NCBI GenBank assembly: GCA_964424545.1
Contig: CAYRJN010000065.1
Span: forward strand, 1-18,437
Origin: JAUVIB01 sp964424545
GTDB lineage: Bacteria > Calditrichota > Calditrichia > Calditrichales > Calditrichaceae
Direction of reading: 5' to 3'
DNA: 18,437 bases
Shown here: positions 8,675 through 17,500 of the stretch, piece by piece
Numbering within the stretch: the stretch's first letter is position 1
How the letters are laid out: each line of letters starts with the position of its first letter
Position numbers and translations under genes: made by a program
Notes under the pieces: generated by a model
Told to the model about the DNA's origin: nothing
Databases searched by the model: none
What the model saw: only the letters and a program-made list of their open reading frames with translations

Positions 8675-9464
8675 GCAAATTTCTCAGTTTATCGTATATG
8701 GTATTGCTTAGTTGTATAAATTGTTGCGGCGTTAAGTTTTCCGGCCGCTTTGTCAAATCAAATTCATCTATAGAATATACAATAGTTTTATCAAAAATTC
8801 TACCTAAACTATTCTTTAACGTTTTACGACGATAATTAAATGTTGCGCGCACGATTTTTTTGAACAGATTTTCATCTTTTAAACCGTCCAGTGTATTCTT
8901 AAAAACAAATTTTACAACGGCGGAATCGACTTTGGGTGTTGGTAAAAAATTGCCCCGTTTAACGTCAAACAGGTAATCGATGTGCGCATAAGTTTGGCAT
9001 AACACCGATAAGATTCCGTACTCTTTATTTTCCGAAATATCGGCGGATAGACGGCGGGCGACCTCTTTCTGCATCATAATCAGCGCTTCTTTTACGACCT
9101 GTCGCTCTTCAATCATTTTAAAAATAATGGGCGTAGTGATGTTGTATGGGATATTGCCTACAATTTTTAGGCATTGTCCGTAACGGTTGAGCTCTATATT
9201 AAGAAAATCGTCGTTGATAATTTCCATTTTTTCGGCGTATTGTTTCTGTAAATTTGCCGCAAGAAGACGATCAATTTCCACGGCAATAAACCGTGCCGGT
9301 TTTTTGTTAACGATTAGCGCGCTGAGCGCTCCTTTACCCGGTCCGATTTCCAGAATAAAATCTTGAGACTCAATTGTCAAGGCGCGAACGATTCTTTCAC
9401 TGATATACGGATTAATCAGAAAGTTCTGTCCGAATCTTTTTAACGCTCTAAACTCTGTTTTCAT
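8667..9464 (-). CDS. rsmA: 16S rRNA (adenine1518/1519-N6,N6)-dimethyltransferase RsmA/KsgA
   Basis: A 265-residue S-adenosylmethionine-dependent methyltransferase that dimethylates two adjacent adenines in the 3' hairpin of 16S rRNA late in small-subunit assembly. Seen: RFGQNFLINPYISERIV near the N-terminus, the SAM-binding EIGPGKGALS (39-48), acidic strand-2 end VEID (62-65), the catalytic NIPYNI (104-109), and the C-terminal helical domain with FLPTPKVDSAVV and FNYRRKTLKN. The length is normal. The start ATG at 9464 gives the family's usual distance to RFGQNFL. It leads a two-gene unit with mgtE, a pairing I recall from Bacteroidota-like genomes. The 269 bases between it and tatD leave room for its own promoter. 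Confidence 0.96.
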   Translation of the reverse strand: MKTEFRALKRFGQNFLINPYISERIVRALTIESQDFILEIGPGKGALSALIVNKKPARFIAVEIDRLLAANLQKQYAEKMEIINDDFLNIELNRYGQCLKIVGNIPYNITTPIIFKMIEERQVVKEALIMMQKEVARRLSADISENKEYGILSVLCQTYAHIDYLFDVKRGNFLPTPKVDSAVVKFVFKNTLDGLKDENLFKKIVRATFNYRRKTLKNSLGRIFDKTIVYSIDEFDLTKRPENLTPQQFIQLSNTIYDKLRNLHD

Positions 9465-9733
9465 TCTATATCCGAGTAATAAATTTCTATTTTAAAATTA
9501 TGACGTATTCTTGTGGGAAAGATCGGAAAGAAACAAAAAGTGTAACAGTAGGAATTGATTAATCAAAATAGCATCCCCGGAAAATGTGCTTTTAATATTT
9601 CACTATATAATTTTTTATTTAATCAGCGTCAAGACGTACTGTCTTTATTTCAGATTAACTCAAGTTTTCACCGATTTGCATAAATTACAAAATCGAAATA
9701 TAAAGTCATTAAATTTTTGAAATTCCAATACGA
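9465..9733. other. Spacer between tatD and rsmA
   Basis: This AT-rich region holds no gene. A small inverted repeat AAGAC/GTCTT (9631-9635 and 9641-9645) is present, without a T run in the reading direction of tatD, so I do not call it a terminator. A promoter for rsmA-mgtE may lie here but cannot be placed with confidence. Confidence 0.5.
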
Positions 9734-10501
9734 TTAAATATTCAATCCGAAAAGCATTTTTGCATTGGCGCTGGTAATCTCGCCGAGTTCGTTCTTTTGT
9801 AAATTTTTTATCTCGGCAATTTTAGCCGCCGTATGAATTAAAAAAGCCGGTTCGTTTCGTTTCCCTCGCAAAGGCGTAGGGGTGAGAAATGGGCTATCCG
9901 TTTCCAATAACAACCTTTCTGCTGGGGTATGGCGGATTAACGGTTCGGCGTCGCTTTTTTTAAAGGTAATATTACCGGTAAAAGAAACATAAAAGTTGTT
10001 TAGCAAAATTCTTTCCAGAAATTTTTCATCGCCTGTAAAAGAGTGAAAAACGCCTCCAACCGCTCCGGCGTCTTCTTCTTCGATAATTTGTAGCACATCT
10101 TCGTGCGCTTCCCGATTATGGATAATTAGGGGCATATTCAGTTTTTTTGCCAGCCGAATTTGACGGCGGAACGATTTAATTTGAACTTCTTTCGGGGCAT
10201 ACATGCGGTAGTAATCCAAACCGATCTCGCCTACAGCTACGACTTTCTCGTCCTGAGCCATTTCTTCTATGCGCGCATAATCCTGATCCGTCGCTTCCAT
10301 GCAATCGGAGGGATGAATGCCGACAGCTGCAAAGACGGACGCATATTTTGAGGATAAATTGACCGATTCAACGGACGATTCAAGATTTGTGCCGATTGTA
10401 ATTATAGCCGAAATATCATTTTCGATGGCGCGCTGAATCACAATTTCACGGTCTTCGTTAAACGAATCGAAATCAAGGTGCGTATGCGTATCAATGTACA
10501 T
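9734..10501 (-). CDS. tatD: TatD family metal-dependent hydrolase (DNase)
   Basis: A 255-residue amidohydrolase-fold protein. Metal ligands are seen in the usual places: His6 and His8 in IDTHTHLD, Glu92 in AVGEIGLDYY, His128 in LIIHNREAHED, His153 in GGVFHSFTGD, and Asp202 in LLLETDSPFLTP. TatD proteins act as 3'-5' exonucleases or AP endonucleases on DNA and are implicated in DNA repair; the related YcfH/YabD members are commonly next to metG, as here. It is probably cytoplasmic. The ATG at 10501 has AAGGA seven bases upstream, within the 19-base gap after metG, so the two genes are likely one operon. The close spacing makes a role tied to translation or RNA quality possible, but that is only inferred from neighbourhood. 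Confidence 0.95.
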   Translation of the reverse strand: MYIDTHTHLDFDSFNEDREIVIQRAIENDISAIITIGTNLESSVESVNLSSKYASVFAAVGIHPSDCMEATDQDYARIEEMAQDEKVVAVGEIGLDYYRMYAPKEVQIKSFRRQIRLAKKLNMPLIIHNREAHEDVLQIIEEEDAGAVGGVFHSFTGDEKFLERILLNNFYVSFTGNITFKKSDAEPLIRHTPAERLLLETDSPFLTPTPLRGKRNEPAFLIHTAAKIAEIKNLQKNELGEITSANAKMLFGLNI

Positions 10502-10520
10502 AAAAGATCCTTGTTATAGT

Positions 10521-12563
10521 CTAACTTATATCGCTGCCGGCAGGCATATCTTCGAGAACGGTAAGCAAACTCAAATGATCGTCGTTTTGAGCGGCAAGCA
10601 GCATACCTTGTGAAAGTTCGCCGCGCAGTTTGGTCGGTTTTAAGTTGACGACAACGATAATTTTTTTACCGATTAAATCTTGCGGAGCATAATTTTTAGC
10701 GATCCCTGCGATAATTTGACGTTGTTCGCCTCCGAGATCAACTTTTAATTTTAGCAGTTTATCGGATTTTTTGAGCGCTTCGGCTTCTTTAATTTCAGCC
10801 ACTTTCAATTTTATTTGCCGAAAATGTTCGATATCGATCACGGCCTCTTCTTGCGCATCTTCGGCTATTTCTTGTTGTTCGGCTTTCATGGCGTCCAAAG
10901 TGCGCTGCAGGCGTTCTATTTCCGCATCAATCGTTTTATCTTCTATTTTAGCGAATAGAATTTTCGGTTCGCCCAGCATGTGTCCGCTTTTTAAATTTAA
11001 CGAAAGCGTTTCCGTCCAATTGTGTTTTTCTGCGACGTTCAGCATGTCCCAAATGTCTCTCGCGGAAAAGGGGAGAACCGGTTCCATTAAGATGGAGATA
11101 TTATAAACCGTTTGCAGACAGATATGTAATGTTGATGCGCAGGAATCCGTATCGGATTTACGGGTTTTCCACGGTTCTTTATCGTTAAAATATTTGTTGG
11201 CTTCGCGGGCTAGATTCATCGATTCTCGGATATAGGATTTAAATTGATAATTTTCGATCAGTTCGCCAAGTCTATTCGGCGCGCTTTTCAGATATTTTAA
11301 GAAATCCTCATCCGTTTTGTCGGTTTTTTTCAATTCGGGAACTTTGCCGTCAAAATATTTTTTGGTAAAAGTAATGGTGCGGTTGATAAAATTCCCGAGA
11401 ATATCGGCCAGCTCGTTATTGTGGCGCGCTTGAAAATCCCTCCATGAAAAATCGGTGTCTCTTGATTCCGGCATGTTGCCGGCCAGCACATAACGCAGGG
11501 AATCGGCGTCAAATTTTTCGAGATAATCGTTCAACCAAACGGCGTAATTGCGACTAGTGGATAGCTTATGACCTTCGAGATTTAAAAATTCCATGGCCGG
11601 TACATTATCGGGTAGCACGTAGCGCGGATCGGACATTAAAACGGCTGGGAAAACAATAGCATGAAACACGATGTTATCCTTACCGATAAAATGAATAAGC
11701 CGACAATCTTTGTTTTGCCAGTAGTCTTTCCATAAATCTTCATTACCCTGTTTGATTGCCCATTCTTTTGTGGAAGAGATGTAACCGATAGGAGCGTCGA
11801 ACCAAACGTACATCACCTTATTTTCGAATCCTTTAATCGGTACTGGTATTCCCCAGTCGAGGTCGCGGGTTACGGCGCGGTCTTCTAAACCTTCATTAAA
11901 CCAGTTATTACAAAAGTTGGTTACGTTTTCTTTCCAATTATCTTTAGAATTGATCCATTCTTTTAGCTGCTCCTGAAAATCGCCCAGTTTTAAATAGAGA
12001 TGGGACGTATTTTTTATAACGGGAGCGTTTCCGCAAATTTTACATTTCGGTTCTATTAAAGTAAGTTGATCAATCCATTTGCCGCAGCTTTCGCACTGAT
12101 CGCCGCGCGCTCCTTTGGCGCCGCAATGGGGGCAAACTCCTTCCACATAACGATCCGCGAGAAACATACGGTCTTTTTCGCAATAAAGCTGTTCGATTGA
12201 TTTTTCCCGAAGATGTCCTTCTTTATACAGATGCACTAAAAATTCCTGCGCTGTTTTATGATGAATTGGTTTTGATGTGCGGCTGAAATTATCAAAGCTC
12301 ATACCGAATTTTTCAAAACTATCGGCAATATCTTTATAATATCGATCAACGATTTCGCGTGGGGTTACGCCTTCTTTTTCAGCGCGGATAGTAATCGGTA
12401 CGCCGTGTTCGTCCGTTCCGCAAATGTAAATAACGTCGGCGCCTTTTAAACGCTGGTAGCGGACAAAAATGTCGGCCGGCAGATAAGCTCCGGCAAGGTG
12501 TCCCAAATGAATCGGGCCGTTCGCATAGGGTAACGCGCTGGTAACAAGTATTTTTTCAGGCAA
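10521..12563 (-). CDS. metG: Methionyl-tRNA synthetase (MetG)
   Basis: A 680-residue class I synthetase that charges tRNA-Met. The HIGH motif reads HLGH (19-22). Six zinc-knuckle cysteines are seen (CPHC 144-147, CESC 157-160, CKIC 174-177). The KMSKS loop reads KLSTS followed by RN (333-339), a form close to the KISTSRN I associate with Bacteroidota, in which the second lysine is replaced by threonine. An anticodon-binding helical domain carries NNELADILGNFINR. The C-terminal 100 residues or so (from FRQIKLKVAEI on) are the EMAP/Trbp-type tRNA-binding domain that supports dimerisation. The longest frame starts at a TTG at 12653, but the TTG at 12563 has GGAGAG five bases upstream (12568-12573) and places the protein start directly at PEKILVTSALPYANG, where the family starts. 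First gene of metG-tatD. Confidence 0.96.
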   Translation of the reverse strand: MPEKILVTSALPYANGPIHLGHLAGAYLPADIFVRYQRLKGADVIYICGTDEHGVPITIRAEKEGVTPREIVDRYYKDIADSFEKFGMSFDNFSRTSKPIHHKTAQEFLVHLYKEGHLREKSIEQLYCEKDRMFLADRYVEGVCPHCGAKGARGDQCESCGKWIDQLTLIEPKCKICGNAPVIKNTSHLYLKLGDFQEQLKEWINSKDNWKENVTNFCNNWFNEGLEDRAVTRDLDWGIPVPIKGFENKVMYVWFDAPIGYISSTKEWAIKQGNEDLWKDYWQNKDCRLIHFIGKDNIVFHAIVFPAVLMSDPRYVLPDNVPAMEFLNLEGHKLSTSRNYAVWLNDYLEKFDADSLRYVLAGNMPESRDTDFSWRDFQARHNNELADILGNFINRTITFTKKYFDGKVPELKKTDKTDEDFLKYLKSAPNRLGELIENYQFKSYIRESMNLAREANKYFNDKEPWKTRKSDTDSCASTLHICLQTVYNISILMEPVLPFSARDIWDMLNVAEKHNWTETLSLNLKSGHMLGEPKILFAKIEDKTIDAEIERLQRTLDAMKAEQQEIAEDAQEEAVIDIEHFRQIKLKVAEIKEAEALKKSDKLLKLKVDLGGEQRQIIAGIAKNYAPQDLIGKKIIVVVNLKPTKLRGELSQGMLLAAQNDDHLSLLTVLEDMPAGSDIS

Positions 12564-12567
12564 CGGT

Positions 12568-12573
12568 CTCTCC
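12568..12573 (-). promoter_or_regulatory. Ribosome binding site fixing the TTG start of metG
   Basis: On the minus strand GGAGAG precedes TTG (12563-12561) by four to five bases. This removes 30 residues, rich in Asn and Ile and without family similarity, from the longest reading frame. Confidence 0.8.
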
Positions 12574-12923
12574 GTTTTTTTTATCAGATTAATATCAATG
12601 TTTATTCTTACATTCAAGAATGACAAATTTATACGAAATTCGTTACTTTGCAAAAATAATTTTTCAAATCGGAGATTTACGGCAATGTGAGAACTTTTAG
12701 TTTGTTAAGAAATTTAGGGTGAGAGTGTGCATGGGGAGGAGGGAAATCGGATCAGGAGAAATAGGAGATGGAGGCCATTAAGAATATTTCATCGAAAAAA
12801 ACAGAGATATCAATAACAAAGATTGTTATTTCCTCAACTTTTAGGGAAGAAATTTAAAGGCAAAACATTTCTAAGATTGTATGCTTTTGGGGAATCGTAA
12901 ATATTTAAGGTTTCTTCATTCCA

Positions 12924-12944
12924 TTCCGATAAAAAACATCGGAA
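12924..12944. repeat. Diverged second copy of the REP-like hairpin
   Basis: TTCCGAT (12924-12930) and ATCGGAA (12938-12944) form a 7-base stem with a 7-base A-rich loop. The unit at 5782-5806 has the same stem core (TTCC(C)GAT) and a 7-base loop, and both are followed by an ATGACA within about 20 bases or less (5804-5810 and 12956-12962), supporting a shared origin. Confidence 0.45.
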
Positions 12945-13158
12945 CTACAGTCGAGATGACAATGGTGTAATTTTTTTACATTTTCCCATAAGGCTTTTCC
13001 ATTAGTCCTTTCGAATCCGCTTAAGTAGATAGAAAATCTAAAAGACAAAATAGTTCGAAAATAGTCCTTTTTTTGTAATGTTATAAATTTAAGATGTCCA
13101 CACGATTTTCGTCACTGCCGAAATGATAATTGCGCTATGCCTCTCGATGTTTTATATG

Positions 13159-13189
13159 TCATAAAAAGTCAATAAATTTATCATAAAAA
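13159..13189. repeat. TCATAAAAA direct repeats at 22-base period
   Basis: TCATAAAAA occurs at 13159-13167 and again at 13181-13189, two helical turns apart, within an imperfect inverted repeat (ATGTTTTATATGTCATAAA at 13147-13165 against TTTATCATAAAAACAT at 13177-13192). It could be a protein-binding site for metG or efflux control, but AT-rich sequence yields such matches by chance. Confidence 0.3.
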
Positions 13190-13301
13190 CATTAACAATA
13201 CCTGCGGCTTTTTTGATTATCCACTCAAAATGCGAAAGAACCATGTTTATAATATATCAAATCACTTATATCTCCACCTCATATATCCATTGAGCCGAAT
13301 G

Positions 13302-13335
13302 TTGTTGAGCAATAAAGCAACAAATTGCAACAAAT
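13302..13335 (+). promoter_or_regulatory. Tandem GCAACAAAT repeats with an upstream inverted TTGTTG, possible operator
   Basis: GCAACAAAT occurs twice with a 10-base period (13317-13325 and 13327-13335), preceded by TTGTTG (13302-13307), the reverse complement of CAACAA. The array lies about 115 bases before the adaptor gene. Phased repeats of this kind are typical of regulator binding sites; no regulator gene is in the window to match it. Confidence 0.35.
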
Positions 13336-13438
13336 AGAAAAAAAGATCGTAGTTATGAATAATTCCGGTTTTTTTTACGATTCATTGAATAAACTTTATG
13401 AAAAACACGTTCGTAACATTGTTAAACCCGTCTTTATT

Positions 13439-13443
13439 AGGAG
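13439..13443 (+). promoter_or_regulatory. Ribosome binding site fixing the adaptor start
   Basis: AGGAG lies five bases before the ATG at 13449. The open frame extends back to 13398, but that version would bury the signal sequence behind 17 extra residues. Confidence 0.85.
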
Positions 13444-13448
13444 AAATA

Positions 13449-14582
13449 ATGAAGAAAAAATTGATACCGTTTATCGCATTTATAGGCGTTTTTATATTCA
13501 CGCAATGCGGCGGCGATGCGCGTGGTAGAATCGACAAGGAAGACTCTTCCGCCACAAGCCGCGACAGCCTTGAAAAAGGCGATAGAAAAGAAGCTGAAAA
13601 AACGGTGCCCGTCGAAGTGGTAGAAGCGGCGCGCGGCGATATTTCAAACTACATTTTATTAAGCTCAAATATCGAAACCGAAATAATGGCCGATGTTTAC
13701 GCGCGTGTGCAGGGTATTGTAGAAAAAATTTACAAAGAAGAGGGCGACTATGTCAAGAAAGGCGAAGTCTTACTCTCTCTCGAGCCGGAACAATACGCTT
13801 TGGCCGAACAAGCTGCTGCGGTAGAGTATAGAAAACAGTTAGCTAAATATGAACGTTTGAAAAAAATGCATGAAAAGAAACTGTTGAGCGATGAAGAGTA
13901 TGACGACGCCAAATATACATTGGATGCCATGCGTATCAAGTGGGATGAAGCCAAACTGAATCTTGATTTTATGAAAGTTCGTTCTCCCATAAACGGCAGG
14001 GTAGGCGAGCGGTTGGCTAAAATCGGTAAACGAATTCAACCGTCGGATAAACTCTTTTCCGTAGTGAATAATCAAGAAGTAATCGCCGTTGTCTATGTTC
14101 CCGAAAAAAACATCAATCAGCTAAAAGTAGGACAACAAGCCTATATATTTTCCGAAAACATACGTAGTAAACCTTTTCCTGCATGGATAAAACGCATCAG
14201 CCCCGTGGTTGATCCGCAAAGCGGCACCTTTAAAGTTACGCTGGGCGTTAAAAACGAGAATCAATTATTGCGACCGGGAATGTTTGTGAATGCCCATATT
14301 ATTACCGATACCCATAAGAATGTTTTATTGATTCCAAAAGCCGCCGTGGTTTATGAAAATCAGTATATGAATGTTTATGTTGTTCGCGACAGCGTCGCCC
14401 ATAAAATTCAGCTAAATGCGGGATATGAAGACGCCGATAAAATTGAAGCTTTAAACGGCATTAACGAGGGTGATAAAATAATTATTGTCGGACAGGCGGG
14501 AATGAAAGATAAAACAAGGGTCAATATCGTTTTTGACCGCGGCGTAGTTATTGCCTCCAATACAGGGGGGGTAAAAAATTGA
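13449..14582 (+). CDS. Efflux RND transporter periplasmic adaptor (membrane fusion protein), probable lipoprotein
   Basis: A 377-residue HlyD/AcrA-type adaptor that bridges the inner-membrane RND pump and an outer-membrane channel. A signal sequence (KKK, then hydrophobic to FTQC) ends in Cys20 followed by GG, consistent with lipidation, although Gln at -1 is an atypical lipobox residue. Next come a barrel-sandwich half with VQGIVEKIYKEEGDYVKKGEVLLSLE (lipoyl-like), a short alpha-hairpin (about residues 110-175, QAAAVEYRKQLAKYERLKKMHEKKLL on), the second lipoyl half with RSPINGRVGERLAKIGKRI, a beta-barrel domain, and a membrane-proximal domain with LRPGMFVNAHI and LLIPKAAVVYE. The hairpin is short, as in adaptors of many FCB bacteria. 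The stop overlaps the permease start (TTGA). No TolC-like gene precedes it. Confidence 0.94.
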   Translation: MKKKLIPFIAFIGVFIFTQCGGDARGRIDKEDSSATSRDSLEKGDRKEAEKTVPVEVVEAARGDISNYILLSSNIETEIMADVYARVQGIVEKIYKEEGDYVKKGEVLLSLEPEQYALAEQAAAVEYRKQLAKYERLKKMHEKKLLSDEEYDDAKYTLDAMRIKWDEAKLNLDFMKVRSPINGRVGERLAKIGKRIQPSDKLFSVVNNQEVIAVVYVPEKNINQLKVGQQAYIFSENIRSKPFPAWIKRISPVVDPQSGTFKVTLGVKNENQLLRPGMFVNAHIITDTHKNVLLIPKAAVVYENQYMNVYVVRDSVAHKIQLNAGYEDADKIEALNGINEGDKIIIVGQAGMKDKTRVNIVFDRGVVIASNTGGVKN

Positions 14583-17500
14583 CCAAATCGGATTTAATGG
14601 GAGCTAAGAGCAGCTTTTTTCGTTTTACCACAGAACGCCCCGTTACCATATTAATGATTGTAATCGGCGTGGTTGTTTTCGGTTATATTTCATACAAACA
14701 ACTGCCTCTCAATTTAATGCCGGATATGACCTATCCCAGCTTGACGGTGAGGACGGAATACCCCGGAACGGCGCCGGAAGAGATTGAAACTACTATTTCG
14801 CGTCCGATAGAACAAGCGCTTGGCGTTGTGGATAATCTGGTAACCATCAGTTCTATCTCAAAAGCGGAACAATCCGACGTGGTGCTGGAATTTACCTGGG
14901 ATACGGATATGGATAAAGCTATTGCCGATGTTCGCGAAAAGCTCGATCAAGTATTTTTACCCAAAGAAGTAAAACGTCCCATCATTTTAAGATTTGATCC
15001 GACGTTAGACCCCATTATTCGTCTGGGATTATATGGCGATCGTCCCTTGACCTATTTGCGTTATCTTGCCGAAGAGAATATCAAACGTATTTTGGAAACG
15101 GTGGACGGCGTGGCGGCGGTTAAGGTGAAAGGCGGTCTGGAAGAAGAAATCCGCGTTGAATTGGATGAGCAAAAGCTCACTTTAATCGGTATGGATATAC
15201 AAACGGTGAAAAACCGTTTAATGGAAGAAAATGTTAATCTTGCCGGAGGAAATTTAAAGGAAGGCAAGACCGAATATCTCGTGCGCACCTTAAATGAATT
15301 TAAAAGCGTTAAAGAGATTGAAGATGTGGTAATCGGCTCTTGGGACGGCGCGGATGTAAAGGTTAAAGACATCGGTCATGTATATCGTACGCATAAAGAG
15401 CGACAGATTATAACGCGCATCGCCGGAAAAGAGAGCGTAGAGATCGAAATTTATAAAGAAGCGGACGCCAATATCGTAGCCGTTGCAGAACGCATTAAAA
15501 ATAAAATATACGGTACGCCGGAACAACAGGCTTTTGTGGCTTCGATGAAAAATAAGGATCGGAATAAAAGAAATCAGGATAACGCAGGGGATAAAAAGGG
15601 CAAAAGGGGAGGACGCTTTGCCGGCATGCGCGAGAAAGCCATGACCAATTTTTTGGCGAACATTTTACCGCAAGGTATTCATATCACAACCTTATCCGAT
15701 CAATCCGTTTTTATTAAAAATTCCATTGACGAAGTGAAAAAAACTGCGGTACAGGGCGGCCTGCTGGCCATTTTGGTTTTGTTTATCTTTCTGCGAAGTC
15801 TCGGACCTACGCTTATTATCGGCCTGGCCATACCAATCTCCATTGTGGCCACTTTTGCGCCTATGAAGATATTTGACGTATCGCTCAATATAATGTCTCT
15901 CGGAGGACTGGCTCTGGGCATTGGTATGCTGGTGGATAACTCCATAGTCGTATTGGAGAGTATCGCCCGATGCAGGGAAGAAGGCGATAATCTTATCGAC
16001 GCTACGATTCGCGGCGTTCAGGAAGTGGGAGGCGCCGTTACGGCTTCAACTTTGACGACCATAGCCGTATTTTTTCCTATCGTATTTGTAGAGGGCGTTG
16101 CCGGTCAGATTTTCGGGGATATGGCATTAACGGTCGTTTTTTCTTTATTAGCTTCTCTCGGTGTTGCTCTGTTTTTAATTCCTATGCTCTCTTCGCGTCA
16201 AAGCGACGCTATTGTTAAAGGCATGGATATGGCAACGCTGCCGAGAGATTATATTCTGAATTTTAAAAGCGGAAAGGTAAACATTCTTAAAGAGACATCT
16301 TTGCCGGAAAAAATGATTGCTTGGTTTAAAGAAATATACTATGTGATTAAAGAGAGCCTATTTAAAACGGGTAAAGCCCTTTACGCTTTTCTTTTTTCCG
16401 CCTTTAAACAAATCGTATTGATCGCCTTAAATACGATGTGTCTTTTATCCCCGATTTTAAAACTCTTTAAAATCGATTTCCTGCCGGCGTCTAAAATTCT
16501 ATCCTTTGCCGATTCAGATAAACATCGTTCCGTTAAATTTGTAAACGCTATCTGGCCGCAATATCTTGTTTTTAATTCCACTCCAAATTTACATAATGAT
16601 TTTAAACATATCATAAACGATTTTATTGCCTATGGAATGGTAAAAAAGATTATTTTTTCTTTGTTAAGTATAATTCAGATTTTTCTTGCCGTTGTCAAAT
16701 ATCTTATCCATAATATGTTCGAGTTCGCTTTTCGCTTTGTTCATTTAACGATTGTGATTAACGGATTAATACTCAACTCTCTTTTCTTATTGGGAAAACT
16801 ATTGTTTGCTTATCCGGTTGGTTTGTTTTTGGATGGGTTTAATTATTTATATGGAAAATTGGAAAAGTACTATCCTCTTATGCTTAAAAAATCGTTAGAA
16901 TATAAATACAGTCTGATTGGCGGCGTTGTGGTTTTGTTTTTATTTTCCGTTTTTGTCGTTATGCCGCGCGTGGGCAGCGAATTGATTCCCGAAGTGCATC
17001 AAGGAGAGTTTTTTGTAGAAATTACTTTTCCCGTGGGAACGCCGGTGGAGGATACGGATGCGCGCATCATGCCTATTCTCGATAAAATACAGGCAATACA
17101 ATTTGTATCTAATGTCGCTTCCGTAGCCGGTACGGATAAAAGCGCCACCTCCGATTCGGAAATGGGCGAACATACGGCAAAAATAACGGTGCGTTTAAAG
17201 GCTAACAGCAATTTTCAATATGCCGAGGAAAAAGCTATTTCCGAAATTCGTGATATGTTAAAACGTTATCCGGGGATGAATGTTAAAATATCCCATCCGA
17301 CGCTTTTTAGTTTTAAAACGCCCATAGAAGTTCATTTGCAGGGTTTTAATTTGGTCGATTTGCAAAAATACAGTGCACGGATCGAAAAGAAAATGGAAGA
17401 TATCCCCGGAGTAGTGGATGCCAAATCCAATATCCAGAGGGGAAATCCGGAGGTCCAAATTTATTATAATCGAAATTTGCTGGCGCGTTATAACCTAAAT

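Larger units (their letters stand above)
12564..13448. other. Divergent intergenic region between metG and the efflux genes
   Basis: These 885 bases hold no gene I can support. Left to right on the plus strand they contain: the metG leader; a purine-rich stretch with repeated GGAG (12731-12774); a perfect AT-rich hairpin AATAACAA-AGA-TTGTTATT (12812-12830); a diverged copy of the REP-like unit (12924-12944); an imperfect inverted repeat near 13147-13192; and tandem GCAACAAAT repeats (13317-13335). Promoters for both directions must lie here, but the lineage's consensus is uncertain, so none is called. Confidence 0.7.

Noticed and set aside
12731..12781. Purine-rich tract with an ATG and a 16-codon frame
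   Set aside because: Too short and compositionally biased to support a peptide; no conserved feature.
12812..12830. Perfect 8-base AT-rich hairpin as a possible terminator
   Set aside because: It has only one G-C pair per stem side, no T run, and lies upstream of both neighbouring genes.
13051..13075. GTTCGAAAATAG resembling a tRNA T-loop
   Set aside because: No flanking T-stem, acceptor or anticodon stems can be folded around it.
13325..13528. 67-codon plus-strand frame overlapping the adaptor start
   Set aside because: It overlaps the start and signal sequence of the adaptor in another frame, lacks a ribosome site and has no recognisable features.
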